Below the pieces are notes generated by a model. It was not told where the DNA came from. It worked only from the letters and a program-made list of their open reading frames with translations, and searched no databases. The position numbers and the translations under genes are program-made. A stretch of DNA of 64,000 nt from Gaetbulibacter_A aestuarii (GTDB lineage Bacteria > Bacteroidota > Bacteroidia > Flavobacteriales > Flavobacteriaceae): contig NZ_BAABAY010000001.1 of assembly GCF_039537665.1 (NCBI RefSeq), positions 1,364,001 through 1,428,000 on the forward strand. The letters are read 5' to 3'. This document shows positions 17,893 to 26,424 of this stretch, one piece after another. How positions within the stretch are numbered: position 1 is the first letter of the stretch; each line of letters starts with the position of its first letter.

Positions 17893-19536
17893 ATGGCTAC
17901 AGTAGTAAACATGCCGCGCTTAAGCGACACGATGGAGGAAGGAACCGTCGCCACCTGGCTCAAAAAAGTTGGTGATAAAGTAGAAGAAGGTGATATCCTG
18001 GCAGAAATTGAAACCGATAAAGCTACCATGGAATTTGAGTCCTTCAATGAAGGAACGTTACTTTACATTGGTGTTAAAGAGGGAGAAACCACAAAGGTTG
18101 ATGATCTTTTGGCAATTATCGGCGAAGAAGGGGAAGACGTTTCAGATTTAATTGAAGGTAAAGGAAAATCTGAAGAAAAATCAGCACCTTCTGAATCTAA
18201 AGCTGAAGCTGCTGATTCCAAAGAAGAAACTTCCGAAAAATCTGAAAAGACTGCTGAAACACCAGAACTTCCTGAAGGGGTTACTATAGTGACCATGCCT
18301 CGCTTAAGTGATACCATGGAGGAAGGTACCGTAGCTACCTGGTTGAAAAAAGTAGGTGATAAAGTAGAAGAAGGTGATATTTTAGCAGAAATTGAAACCG
18401 ATAAGGCTACGATGGAATTTGAATCTTTCCAATCGGGAACTTTACTAGAAATAGGTTTAAAAGAAGGAGAATCTGCCAAGGTTGATGCCTTGCTAGCTAT
18501 CATTGGTCCTGAAGGCACCGATGTTTCAGGCATTGCTGCAAATTATAAACCTGAATCTGCCGACGATTCGAAAGCGGAAGAACCAAAAGCAGCACCTAAA
18601 ACAGAAGCTCCAAAAGAGGAATCTAAACCGGCGCCTGCAGCACAACCTCAGGAACGCAAAGCGGCTCCGGCGCCTATTGAATCCAACGGACGTATTTTCG
18701 TTTCACCTTTAGCGAAAAAATTAGCAGAGGAAAAAGGTATTAATTTGAATCAAGTTCAAGGTTCGGGTGATCACGGTCGTATTGTAAAACGCGATATTGA
18801 AAATTATACGCCGGGAGCCGCTGCATCTGTTGGTAAGTTTGTACCAATGGGTCAAGAAGATTTTGAAGAATTGCCAAACTCGCAAATGCGAAAAGCAATT
18901 GCCAAGTCACTGACCAATTCAAAATTCTCAGCGCCACATTATTATTTGGCTGTGGAATTCGATATGGATAATGCCATTGCCTTCAGAAGTCAATTCAATT
19001 CCATTCCGGATACGAAAATATCCTATAACGATATGGTTGTTAAAGCCTGTGCTTTAGCCTTAAAACAACATCCGCAAGTAAACTCGCAATGGTTCCCGGA
19101 CAAAATGCGCTTGAATCATCATGTGCATATGGGCGTTGCTGTGGCTGTACCTGACGGACTCGTTGTTCCGGTAGTGCGATTTGCCAATGAAAAGACCTTA
19201 CCACAAATTGGTGCTGAGGTTAAAGAATTAGCGGGTAAGGCACGAAATAAAAAATTAACGCCTCAGGAAATGGAAGGAAGTACATTTACCATTTCAAACC
19301 TTGGTATGTTTGGTATCGATTATTTTACATCGATCATCAATCAACCTAACTCGGCTATTTTATCTGTAGGTGCTATTGTTCAGAAACCAGTAGTTAAAAA
19401 TGGTCAGGTGGTTCCAGGAAATACCATGAAACTAACTTTGGCATGTGACCACAGAACTGTGGATGGTGCTACAGGAGCTCAATTCCTTGAAACTTTAAAA
19501 GGTTACATTGAGAACCCGGTAACCATGCTGGTTTAA
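17893..19536 (+). CDS. pdhC: Pyruvate dehydrogenase E2, dihydrolipoamide acetyltransferase
   Basis: 547 residues. There are two tandem lipoyl domains: residues 1-80 with lipoyl Lys43 and 130-212 with Lys171, both in ETDKATMEFES. Alanine/glutamate/proline-rich linkers separate them from a peripheral-subunit-binding domain (FVSPLAKKLAEEKGI to GRIVKRDIENY, about 267-306). The catalytic acyltransferase core runs to the C-terminus with His520 and Asp524 in DHRTVDGA. It transfers the acetyl group to CoA at the core of the complex. Lipoyl segments 7-51 and 135-179 are identical in protein sequence. The gene forms an operon with pdhA and ends in a terminator. Confidence 0.96.
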   Translation: MATVVNMPRLSDTMEEGTVATWLKKVGDKVEEGDILAEIETDKATMEFESFNEGTLLYIGVKEGETTKVDDLLAIIGEEGEDVSDLIEGKGKSEEKSAPSESKAEAADSKEETSEKSEKTAETPELPEGVTIVTMPRLSDTMEEGTVATWLKKVGDKVEEGDILAEIETDKATMEFESFQSGTLLEIGLKEGESAKVDALLAIIGPEGTDVSGIAANYKPESADDSKAEEPKAAPKTEAPKEESKPAPAAQPQERKAAPAPIESNGRIFVSPLAKKLAEEKGINLNQVQGSGDHGRIVKRDIENYTPGAAASVGKFVPMGQEDFEELPNSQMRKAIAKSLTNSKFSAPHYYLAVEFDMDNAIAFRSQFNSIPDTKISYNDMVVKACALALKQHPQVNSQWFPDKMRLNHHVHMGVAVAVPDGLVVPVVRFANEKTLPQIGAEVKELAGKARNKKLTPQEMEGSTFTISNLGMFGIDYFTSIINQPNSAILSVGAIVQKPVVKNGQVVPGNTMKLTLACDHRTVDGATGAQFLETLKGYIENPVTMLV

Positions 19537-19554
19537 GATAACTTAAGAAAACAT

Positions 19555-19586
19555 AAAAAAACCACTTCATTTGAAGTGGTTTTTTT
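19555..19586 (+). terminator. Terminator after pdhC
   Basis: ACCACTTCA and TGAAGTGGT form a 9-bp stem with a two-base loop (effectively four), flanked by A6 and T6. It lies 20 bases from the end of the convergent DUF4242 gene and can serve both. Confidence 0.88.
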
Positions 19587-19605
19587 ATAATTACACTGTT
19601 TTGAT

Positions 19606-19998
19606 TTACTGTTCATTGGCTGTTGATGGATCGATAACAGTTTCTACTTTACTTATTTTATTCGCAGGGAAACCGCCTTTTTTAGCATGCTCTCTAACGA
19701 GTTCCTCATTTTCCGCTAGATATACACAGTAAATTTTGTCACCGGTTACAAAGCTGTTCATCCATTTAATGTTTGATCCCATCCCATCCAGTACACTACA
19801 AGATTTCTTGGAGATATTGGTAAGATCCTCCGTGGTGGATGCACCTACATTCGGAATTTCACGTTCAATAACGTACATGTTCATTTTTGGCGTGCTGGCT
19901 TCTTTTCTTAAAAGATCGGCAGCAGTACTTTCTTGAGCCATAATAATTGGTGTTGTTAATAAACTTACTAGAATAAGTACTGATTTAAGAGTTTTCAT
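19606..19998 (-). CDS. Exported DUF4242 (SCO4226-like nickel-binding) family protein
   Basis: 130 residues. Signal peptide: MKTLKSVLILVSLLTTPIIM then AQ. The mature part is a single DUF4242 domain, the ferredoxin-like fold of the SCO4226 nickel-binding family: MYVIEREIPNVGAST, IKWMNSFVTGDKIYCVYLA, REHAKKGGFPANKI, and a terminal VIDPSTA. The conserved Cys/His/Glu positions of the family are present, but metal binding here is inference. It lies downstream of, and on the same strand as, an AraC regulator that begins with the same domain, with a 129-base gap holding a 21-bp-period direct repeat. Probably an extracytoplasmic binding protein under control of that regulator. Confidence 0.82.
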   Translation of the reverse strand: MKTLKSVLILVSLLTTPIIMAQESTAADLLRKEASTPKMNMYVIEREIPNVGASTTEDLTNISKKSCSVLDGMGSNIKWMNSFVTGDKIYCVYLAENEELVREHAKKGGFPANKISKVETVIDPSTANEQ

Positions 19999-20072
19999 AA
20001 GAGTTGGTTTGTTAGTTAATAATGAAGTTTTTATTTCATTACTAATTTACGAGAAGCGCACAAGGTTAATTT

Positions 20073-20109
20073 GGACAAATCATGCAAATGATAGCACATT
20101 TATTGCATA
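20073..20109 (-). promoter_or_regulatory. Imperfect direct repeat with 21-bp period, candidate AraC operator
   Basis: Read on the minus strand, two 16-base half-sites (TATGCAATAAATGTGC and TTTGCATGATTTGTCC) start 21 bases apart and agree at 10 positions, as TnTGCAnnAnnTGTnC. Two-helical-turn direct repeats are the usual AraC-family site. It lies 75 bases upstream of the DUF4242 start and just past the stop codon of the AraC gene. Confidence 0.45.
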
Positions 20110-20127
20110 ATTCGTTTTAAATAAGAT

Positions 20128-21222
20128 TTATTTAAGTGATTTTGAGTAGTTTGATGGAAGCACGCCAAAAGCATTTTTAAATTGTTTTGAAAAATAACCT
20201 ACACTATTGAAACCCGCTTCGAAGGCAATTTCGGAGATATTGCCATTCTGTGTTTTAATACGCTCTAGTGCCTGGCTTAATCGGTAATTTCTAATAAAGG
20301 CATTGGGAGGTTTTTCAGTTAAACGCATGATATTACGGTAGAGTTGAGATTTACTCAGACCCATATCCTGACTGAAACGATCCATATTCAATTTAGGGTC
20401 CTGCCAGTTAGCATCTATAAATTTGCAAACTTTCTTTATGAATTTTTCATCATCAGGAGTAAGAATGTAGGCGTTTTTTAGAGCTTTTCTTTTGGGTCCT
20501 TCTTCCTGATGATAAGTAGCTCTTAATTCACTATTGATAATTATTGGTGCCTTCACAAAAGTGCAAACTCTTTTGAGGTGCGAAATGGCTTCTTCAAAAA
20601 AGGAGTTGGTGTCAGGAGTAACAGGATATCCGGAAACGATACCAATGGTAAAGGCATTGTCATGGAAATTATTGGCCTGTTTTTCCAAGGAAATTATTTC
20701 CGCAGTCTTAATGGCCTTTTTAGCGTTTTTGAAGCAAGCCAGTATTTCGGTAGCATTGGCGGAGGTTATCACACCTTCATTTTCCTTGACAAGCTTTTCA
20801 ATTTTCAATTTAAAATGGCTCTTAAAACCAGAATCATTTTTAAAACTATTAAGATTATTAAGGTGTTTTAAATTGAGCATCATGAGGATGCGATATGCAG
20901 GATCGTTGATCTTTGGTAGTTTTCCAGGACTATCTGTTTCAGGATCACTCATGCGGCCTAAAAAAGTTTCAACTATGTTCGGTTCAACTTCAATTATGGT
21001 TGTTGGAAGATCGCCATGAGATTCTTTGTGCAAATTAAAAACAGCCTCCCTGTCCGGCGCCTGAATTAAACAAAAGGCGTATTTCTGGTCCAGATCCAGC
21101 CAATAAGTAAATCCTTTGCAGTTATGCTTATGCTCAATATCCAGATCCTTTTGATGGAGCTCTGATAATTTTTCGGGTGTTATATCGTGCGGCAATTCGT
21201 GCCGGTCCATATATATTGGCAT
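20128..21222 (-). CDS. AraC regulator with N-terminal DUF4242 and cyclase-like middle domain
   Basis: 364 residues, cytoplasmic, with three parts. Residues 1-95 are a DUF4242 domain (PIYMDRHELP, HKHNCKGFTYWLDLDQKYAF, LIQAPDREAV, ESHGDLPTTIIEVEPNIVETFLGR). Residues ~105-245 resemble a class III nucleotide-cyclase fold in layout (EGVITSANATEILACFKNAK, then FTIGIVSGYPV, FFEEAISHLKRVC, then PIIINSEL) but lack the metal-binding aspartates, so it is probably a catalytically dead sensor. Residues 262-362 are a double helix-turn-helix AraC domain (MDRFSQDMGLSKSQLYRNI, SEIAFEAGFNSVGYFSKQFK). It probably senses a ligand with the first two domains and controls the DUF4242 gene downstream. The cyclase resemblance is by eye. 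Confidence 0.8.
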   Translation of the reverse strand: MPIYMDRHELPHDITPEKLSELHQKDLDIEHKHNCKGFTYWLDLDQKYAFCLIQAPDREAVFNLHKESHGDLPTTIIEVEPNIVETFLGRMSDPETDSPGKLPKINDPAYRILMMLNLKHLNNLNSFKNDSGFKSHFKLKIEKLVKENEGVITSANATEILACFKNAKKAIKTAEIISLEKQANNFHDNAFTIGIVSGYPVTPDTNSFFEEAISHLKRVCTFVKAPIIINSELRATYHQEEGPKRKALKNAYILTPDDEKFIKKVCKFIDANWQDPKLNMDRFSQDMGLSKSQLYRNIMRLTEKPPNAFIRNYRLSQALERIKTQNGNISEIAFEAGFNSVGYFSKQFKNAFGVLPSNYSKSLK

Positions 21223-21268
21223 GGTTGATTTTTTTCTCTAAATTAATGATTTTTTAATGGTTAAACGA

Positions 21269-21297
21269 TATATTTTGTTAGGCGCGCCTATATTTTG
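21269..21297. promoter_or_regulatory. 9-bp direct repeats 20 bp apart bracketing a GC palindrome
   Basis: TATATTTTG occurs at 21269-21277 and again at 21289-21297. Between them lies a 12-bp perfect palindrome (TAGGCGCGCCTA, 21279-21290), strikingly GC-rich in this AT-rich intergenic region. It sits between the divergent AraC and M28 peptidase genes and is a candidate shared operator. Confidence 0.45.
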
Positions 21298-21406
21298 GAG
21301 TTAAATATTATTTTTCTTTCAAAATGGATTGATTCGAAAGGTATTTGAATCCTAATTTCAATCAAAATAGCAACTTTTTTATACCTTTAGTCGCTAAAAA
21401 AATTTT

Positions 21407-22339
21407 ATGAAAAAGATCGTTTCCTTACTATTTGTCCTGGCTCTTTTTAGTTGTAAAGCTCAGGAAGCGCCAATACAAAAATCTCAAATTAAGGCTGATC
21501 TTGAGTATTTGGCTTCCGATAGTCTGCAAGGCCGCGAAACCGGTAGTCCGGGTATTGAAAAAGCAGCTCAATTTATTGAGGCTAACTTCAAATCGAACCA
21601 AATCAAACCTTTTTTTAAAACCTATCGCGACAGCTTTAATATTCAAAATATCGTGGGTTACAATATTGTAGGCTATAAAGAAGGTGAGGACCCTGAATTA
21701 AAAAATGAGTTCGTTATATTAGGAGCTCATTACGACCATATCGGTTTTGGAAAAAAAGTAGATGGCGATTCTATTGCAAATGGTGCTAATGATGACGCCT
21801 CCGGAACCGTAGCTATTTTGGCCTGGGCCAGATATTTTGCCAAACATCACACCAAGCGGAGTGTTTTGTTTACCTTGTACTCCGGAGAAGAAAAAGGACT
21901 AAAAGGATCGGCGCATTTGGCTTCAAAATTAAAAGATTTGGATCTGAATGTTTATACCATGATCAATATTGAAATGATTGGAGTGCCTCGAGACAACGAA
22001 TTTGCATTAGCATATATAACCGGATATAACAGATCGAATATGGCAGAAAAATTGAACTCTTACGCCCAGGATACCATAATTAGATTTTTACCGCAAGCCA
22101 AAAAATTAAATCTTTTCATGCGTTCTGATAATTATCCGTTTTTTAGGGAATTTCATGTTCCGGCACAAGCCATATCAACTTTCGATTTTACAAATTTCAA
22201 CTATTATCATCATGTTGATGATGAGGTTGACAAAATGGATTTTGATCATATGACACGATTTGTAAACGAGATGATTCCTGCCTTAAGCGGTATGGTTAAT
22301 GCACCAATGGACGAAATAAAACTAAATGAGAATGAGTAA
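21407..22339 (+). CDS. M28 family zinc aminopeptidase lipoprotein
   Basis: 310 residues. The N-terminus has a lipobox (VLALFSCKAQ), so it is a lipoprotein facing the periplasm or surface. The M28 two-zinc site is visible: His in LGAHYDHIGFG, bridging Asp in ANGANDDASGT, Glu-Glu in YSGEEKGLKGS, the fourth-ligand position in NIEMIGVP (Glu instead of the common Asp), and a late His in YYHHVDDEVDKMDF. It opens with a LASDSLQGRETGS segment common to flavobacterial M28 peptidases. It probably releases N-terminal residues from peptides. It overlaps the start of the following SDR gene by 8 bases, indicating coupled translation. Confidence 0.9.
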   Translation: MKKIVSLLFVLALFSCKAQEAPIQKSQIKADLEYLASDSLQGRETGSPGIEKAAQFIEANFKSNQIKPFFKTYRDSFNIQNIVGYNIVGYKEGEDPELKNEFVILGAHYDHIGFGKKVDGDSIANGANDDASGTVAILAWARYFAKHHTKRSVLFTLYSGEEKGLKGSAHLASKLKDLDLNVYTMINIEMIGVPRDNEFALAYITGYNRSNMAEKLNSYAQDTIIRFLPQAKKLNLFMRSDNYPFFREFHVPAQAISTFDFTNFNYYHHVDDEVDKMDFDHMTRFVNEMIPALSGMVNAPMDEIKLNENE

Positions 22340-23015
22340 AAATGTTATTATTACAGGAACCAGTCGCGGTATTGGCTTTGAACTGGTAAAATTATTTGCT
22401 AAAGCGGGTCATGAAGTTTTGGCGCTCTCGCGGAATGAAAAGCCGGTTAAAGATTTAAATCTCAAAGGTGTTTCCTGTTTTTCTTTCGATTTGAATGATT
22501 CTGAAGCCTACAAAAAAGTTGAAGATTTTGTATCTAAAAACTGGAAACAGGTTGATATATTAATTAATAATGCCGGGGCTCTTGTAAATAAACCTTTTTC
22601 TGATACAACAACGGCAGACTTTGAAATCGTTTACAAAACCAATGTTTTTGGTGTAGCCGAATTAACTCGAAATATTTTGCCTTTTATGACTAAAGGAAGT
22701 CATGTACTCACCATCAGTTCCATGGGAGGCGTGCAGGGCAGTATGAAATTTCCCGGATTGGCGGCGTATAGTTCCAGTAAAGGGGCGGTAATTACCTTAA
22801 CCGAGTTATTGGCTGAAGAATACAAAGAATCAGGTATTTCATTTAATGTGTTAGCTCTAGGGGCCGTTCAAACGGAAATGTTGGAAGAAGCCTTTCCCGG
22901 ATATCAGGCTCCAACAACAGCTTTTGAAATGGCAGACTACATTTTTGAGTTTTCACTCAATGGAAATAAATACTATAACGGGAAATTACTTCAGGTATCT
23001 AATTCTACACCTTAA
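22332..23015 (+). CDS. Short-chain dehydrogenase/reductase
   Basis: 227 residues from the ATG at 22332 (an in-frame ATG at 22326 is possible). Classical SDR: NAD(P)-binding ITGTSRGIGFELV, NNAGA, the catalytic Ser in LTISSMGG, and YSSSKGA with catalytic Tyr and Lys. The substrate is not predictable. It overlaps the M28 peptidase gene, so the two form an operon. Confidence 0.88.
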   Translation: MSKNVIITGTSRGIGFELVKLFAKAGHEVLALSRNEKPVKDLNLKGVSCFSFDLNDSEAYKKVEDFVSKNWKQVDILINNAGALVNKPFSDTTTADFEIVYKTNVFGVAELTRNILPFMTKGSHVLTISSMGGVQGSMKFPGLAAYSSSKGAVITLTELLAEEYKESGISFNVLALGAVQTEMLEEAFPGYQAPTTAFEMADYIFEFSLNGNKYYNGKLLQVSNSTP

Positions 23016-23086
23016 TGTTTATCGAATTAATGTGTTTTTTTTCTGGAATAAAATAATATATTCATCAATTTTCCTATTTTAGGAGC

Positions 23087-26000
23087 GTGAAGAATATTCT
23101 GTCAATTCTATTTTTTTTCCTAAGCTTCTGTTCTGTAGCGCAAATTACACTTACCCATAATGTTGGAAATACGCCAATTGATACAGGAATGTTTTCCTGT
23201 GAGGATAGCGATGAAGGTTGGTCAAGAATTTTTAAACTGTCTGACTTTGGAATAAATCCAAATGAACAGTTTTTTATTAATTCTGGTCAAGTGGCTTTAA
23301 GTGAGTCCAATACGGGAGCACGTCTATCTTTTAGTGTTTTTAGTATTGATGAAAATTTTCCTGTCTTTTTTCAATCACAGTATCCTCGAACTGTATTGGG
23401 AACTCGGAGTGTTGGACTGGCACCGTTTATTAGTGGTAATCCGGAAATTGTTGAAGTAAATTTTGAAGAGCCCATTGTTGTTCCGGCTGGCACAGACAGA
23501 ATATTGGTTACTGTGCACAAATCGGTCGATTCTTATAATCCCGAATCGGCTAGGGTTGTTGTTGCAGGTACAGCTGAAGATACTGGTGAATCCTGGTATC
23601 ATGGCTGTGATGGAAATTATACTTTAACTAAAACTACTGAGTTAAATAATCCTGTTCCAAATGCAAATTTTTATATCAATGTAACAGGTGAAGCTATTGA
23701 TATTTCAAACTCAGGTGATTTACTTAGATTGTCTCATAATGTAGGTGATAGCTTGATAAGAACTTCAATGTTTGGATGCTCCTCGGCTATGTTTTATTGG
23801 GCTAGAGTTTTTGATTTGGATCAATTTGGTTTGCTAACTAATGAAGAATTAGTTATTAATTCCGGTCAAGTAGGGATAAGCGGTTCTGACGGAGGAGCTA
23901 GTATTAAATTTAATATTTATAAAATTGATGACAATTTCCCTAATTCATTTTCAGAATCTAATTTAATAGGTAGTAGCCAATCTGTTAGGCTACCGAATAT
24001 TAGTGATTATTACCCGAGAATAATAAATATCACCTTTGATAAGCCCATCATTATAAATCCTGCAGTTAATAAAATTTTAGTGGAGGTTGTACATGAGACT
24101 GTTTGGGGTAGTGGAGTTATGTTTATTGCCGGGACAGAAATAGATGATGACTTTTCATGGTATAAAGGTTGCGGAACTAAAGATTACTATGAGAATTATT
24201 GTAATATGAAATATATTACCACAGAAGAGCTCGGACGTCCAGATGGGAAATTTTATATCAACCTTACAGGTGCTAAGAATGTGGTATCAGAGCGTAAATT
24301 TGAAATATTCACATCAAGTATTTGTTCAGAGTTTTTAAAAGAGTTTAGAGTAGAAGAAAAAGAAAATATTGCTTCTGTAATTTGGGATTTTGGTGATCCG
24401 GCTTCAGGAACCAACAATAGCTCGGCAGATTTATCTCCTTTTCACGATTTTTCACAAGATGGTATATATACTATCACAGCAACTGTAACAGGAAAAGATG
24501 GAAGTGTCGAGGTATTGACTGAAACCATTAATGTTAAAGAACCACCCAATGCTTATGGTATTGAAAATATTTATGCTTGTGAAGATACTTTTAATTCGGG
24601 CATATCTTCTACATTCGACACATCAGGCTTAGTAGCACAAGTGCTTGGTGGGCAAACTAACAGGATTGTGAAGTTTATTGATGGAAGTGGAAATGAATAT
24701 GATTTGTTGCCTAATCCATTTACTAATACTGTTGTGGGTACTGAAACTATAACGGTTAGAGTTTCTCATGATGATAATCCATGTTGTTATTCTGAGACTA
24801 CTTTTGATTTGATTGTAAACCCTCAACCTAATCTGGAAAGTGTTACAGACTTAGTGAATTGTTCAAATGAGACTAATGGTTTTGCTTTTTTTAACTTACA
24901 GTTAGTCAAGGAAGAAATAAGTTCAAATAATTCAAATGTAGAAATCCACTTTTATTTTGAAAATGGACAGGAGATCACGGGTTCTTTAGATAATATTGAG
25001 AATAATATACCTCACGAAGAAGTAATTACAGTTAATGCAATACATACTTCAACAGGATGCATCAATTCAAAAACTTTTAAATTGAAAACAAATCCTTTTC
25101 CTGAGGCCCATCCTTTAAATGAAATTTTCGGTTGCGATGATAATAACGATGGCATTTCTGAATATTTTGATACCTCAAATATTATTCAGGATGTTTTAGG
25201 TGATCAAACAGATTTAGATGTAACCTTTTTTGATTTAAATGGAAATAAATTGGTTTCGCCCTTGTCTAACCCCTACACGAATACTGTTCCAAATCAAGAA
25301 ACCTTAATCGTACGTGTAACCAACCCACAAACCAGTTGTTATTCTGAAACGTCGTTAGTATTAAAAACGACCAGTGAGCCTCAAATTAATCAGCCCCAAA
25401 TACGGTATGCTTGTGATACAGGTGGTGGTTATGCTGATTTTGATACTTCAAATTTAAAATCACAAATCATTGGAGATCAGCATAATTTGAGTGTTATTTA
25501 TTATGATGAATCAGGTAATCTCATTGGAAACTCGTTTCCGTCGTCATTCAGAAACACAAAACCCTGGAATCAAACTATTTATGTAAGGGTCGAGAATGAT
25601 CTTAATAACCTTTGTTATTCCGAAACACATTTTAATCTCGTTGTAAAGCAACTTCCTGAGGTTGTTTTGGAGGAAAGCTATTATTTGTGTGATCTGGAGC
25701 CCTCACTTTCACTGAACGTTGCTAGTGGTTTTGATAGTTATCAATGGATTTATCAGGATGGAGAAATCTTATCAAATACTAATGAAGTTAATTTGATAAA
25801 CTCTGGAAATTACAAATTAAAAATATCTAGGAGTGAAGATGGCATTACCTGTGAGAATAGTTTTGAATTTAAACTCGTACGATCTGCATTGCCAACCATA
25901 ACCGATGTTAAATATAACGAATTGTCCGACGATAATTTTATTGAGATTATAGCCACAGGTGATGGTGATTTTGAATATTCGATAGATGGTATAAATTATC

Positions 26001-26356
26001 AGGACTCTAATTTGTTTCATAATTTGTTGGGAGGTATTTATAATGTTCATGTAAGAGATAAATTGGGTTGTGGTGAAGATTTTGAATCGGTTACCGTAGT
26101 AGATTACCCAAAGTATTTCACACCAAATGATGATGCGGTAAATGATACCTGGCAAATCAGAGGTATTTCCAAATATCCTCAGGCTAAAATTTTTATTTTT
26201 GATAGATATGGCAAGTTGTTAAAACAACTTACTCCAAATAGTATAGGTTGGAATGGTTTATATAAAGGTGAAAAACTACCATCAACAGATTACTGGTTCC
26301 GTGTAGAATTAGATAATGAACATTATTTTATAGGACATTTTGCCCTAAAATATTAA
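23087..26356 (+). CDS. Large surface protein with repeat modules and T9SS type B tail
   Basis: 1089 residues from a GTG start; the signal peptide MKNILSILFFFLSFCSVAQ directly follows it. There are two N-terminal ~200-residue modules of the same type (each starting LTHNVGN or LSHNVGD, with NSGQV and NFP landmarks). A PKD-like domain follows (IWDFGDPASG). Then come at least three ~95-residue repeats with a DTSN or DTSG, VLGGQTN, NPFTNTV and CYSET pattern, a Gly-rich Ig-like part, and the gliding-motility-associated type B sorting domain (YFTPNDDAVNDTWQI, IFDRYGKLLKQL, WNGLYKGEKLPSTDYWF). It is a T9SS cargo, retained or released at the surface. No catalytic motif is visible; probably an adhesin. 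Confidence 0.88.
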   Translation: MKNILSILFFFLSFCSVAQITLTHNVGNTPIDTGMFSCEDSDEGWSRIFKLSDFGINPNEQFFINSGQVALSESNTGARLSFSVFSIDENFPVFFQSQYPRTVLGTRSVGLAPFISGNPEIVEVNFEEPIVVPAGTDRILVTVHKSVDSYNPESARVVVAGTAEDTGESWYHGCDGNYTLTKTTELNNPVPNANFYINVTGEAIDISNSGDLLRLSHNVGDSLIRTSMFGCSSAMFYWARVFDLDQFGLLTNEELVINSGQVGISGSDGGASIKFNIYKIDDNFPNSFSESNLIGSSQSVRLPNISDYYPRIINITFDKPIIINPAVNKILVEVVHETVWGSGVMFIAGTEIDDDFSWYKGCGTKDYYENYCNMKYITTEELGRPDGKFYINLTGAKNVVSERKFEIFTSSICSEFLKEFRVEEKENIASVIWDFGDPASGTNNSSADLSPFHDFSQDGIYTITATVTGKDGSVEVLTETINVKEPPNAYGIENIYACEDTFNSGISSTFDTSGLVAQVLGGQTNRIVKFIDGSGNEYDLLPNPFTNTVVGTETITVRVSHDDNPCCYSETTFDLIVNPQPNLESVTDLVNCSNETNGFAFFNLQLVKEEISSNNSNVEIHFYFENGQEITGSLDNIENNIPHEEVITVNAIHTSTGCINSKTFKLKTNPFPEAHPLNEIFGCDDNNDGISEYFDTSNIIQDVLGDQTDLDVTFFDLNGNKLVSPLSNPYTNTVPNQETLIVRVTNPQTSCYSETSLVLKTTSEPQINQPQIRYACDTGGGYADFDTSNLKSQIIGDQHNLSVIYYDESGNLIGNSFPSSFRNTKPWNQTIYVRVENDLNNLCYSETHFNLVVKQLPEVVLEESYYLCDLEPSLSLNVASGFDSYQWIYQDGEILSNTNEVNLINSGNYKLKISRSEDGITCENSFEFKLVRSALPTITDVKYNELSDDNFIEIIATGDGDFEYSIDGINYQDSNLFHNLLGGIYNVHVRDKLGCGEDFESVTVVDYPKYFTPNDDAVNDTWQIRGISKYPQAKIFIFDRYGKLLKQLTPNSIGWNGLYKGEKLPSTDYWFRVELDNEHYFIGHFALKY

Positions 26357-26362
26357 AGTACC

Positions 26363-26383
26363 TGTAAAATATTTTATTTTACA
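26363..26383. repeat. 9-bp perfect inverted repeat between the surface protein and SprT-like genes
   Basis: TGTAAAATA and TATTTTACA are complementary around TTT, 7 bases past the stop codon. It is very AT-rich and not followed by a T-run, so it may be a weak terminator or a dyad operator for the downstream operon. Confidence 0.45.
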
Positions 26384-26412
26384 CCTCCTTCCTCTTCTTT
26401 TAAATATAACCG

Positions 26413-26420
26413 TATTTTTG
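26413..26420 (+). promoter_or_regulatory. Promoter -7 box abutting the SprT-like start
   Basis: TATTTTTG matches TAnnTTTG and ends 4 bases before the ATG at 26425. Transcription would start at or next to the ATG, implying a leaderless or near-leaderless mRNA. Confidence 0.6.
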
Positions 26421-26424
26421 CGCC

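Noticed and set aside
18063..18533. 156-codon antisense ORF within pdhC
   Set aside because: It is the serine-rich shadow of the glutamate/lysine-rich lipoyl and linker segments, with no independent start signal or homology by eye.
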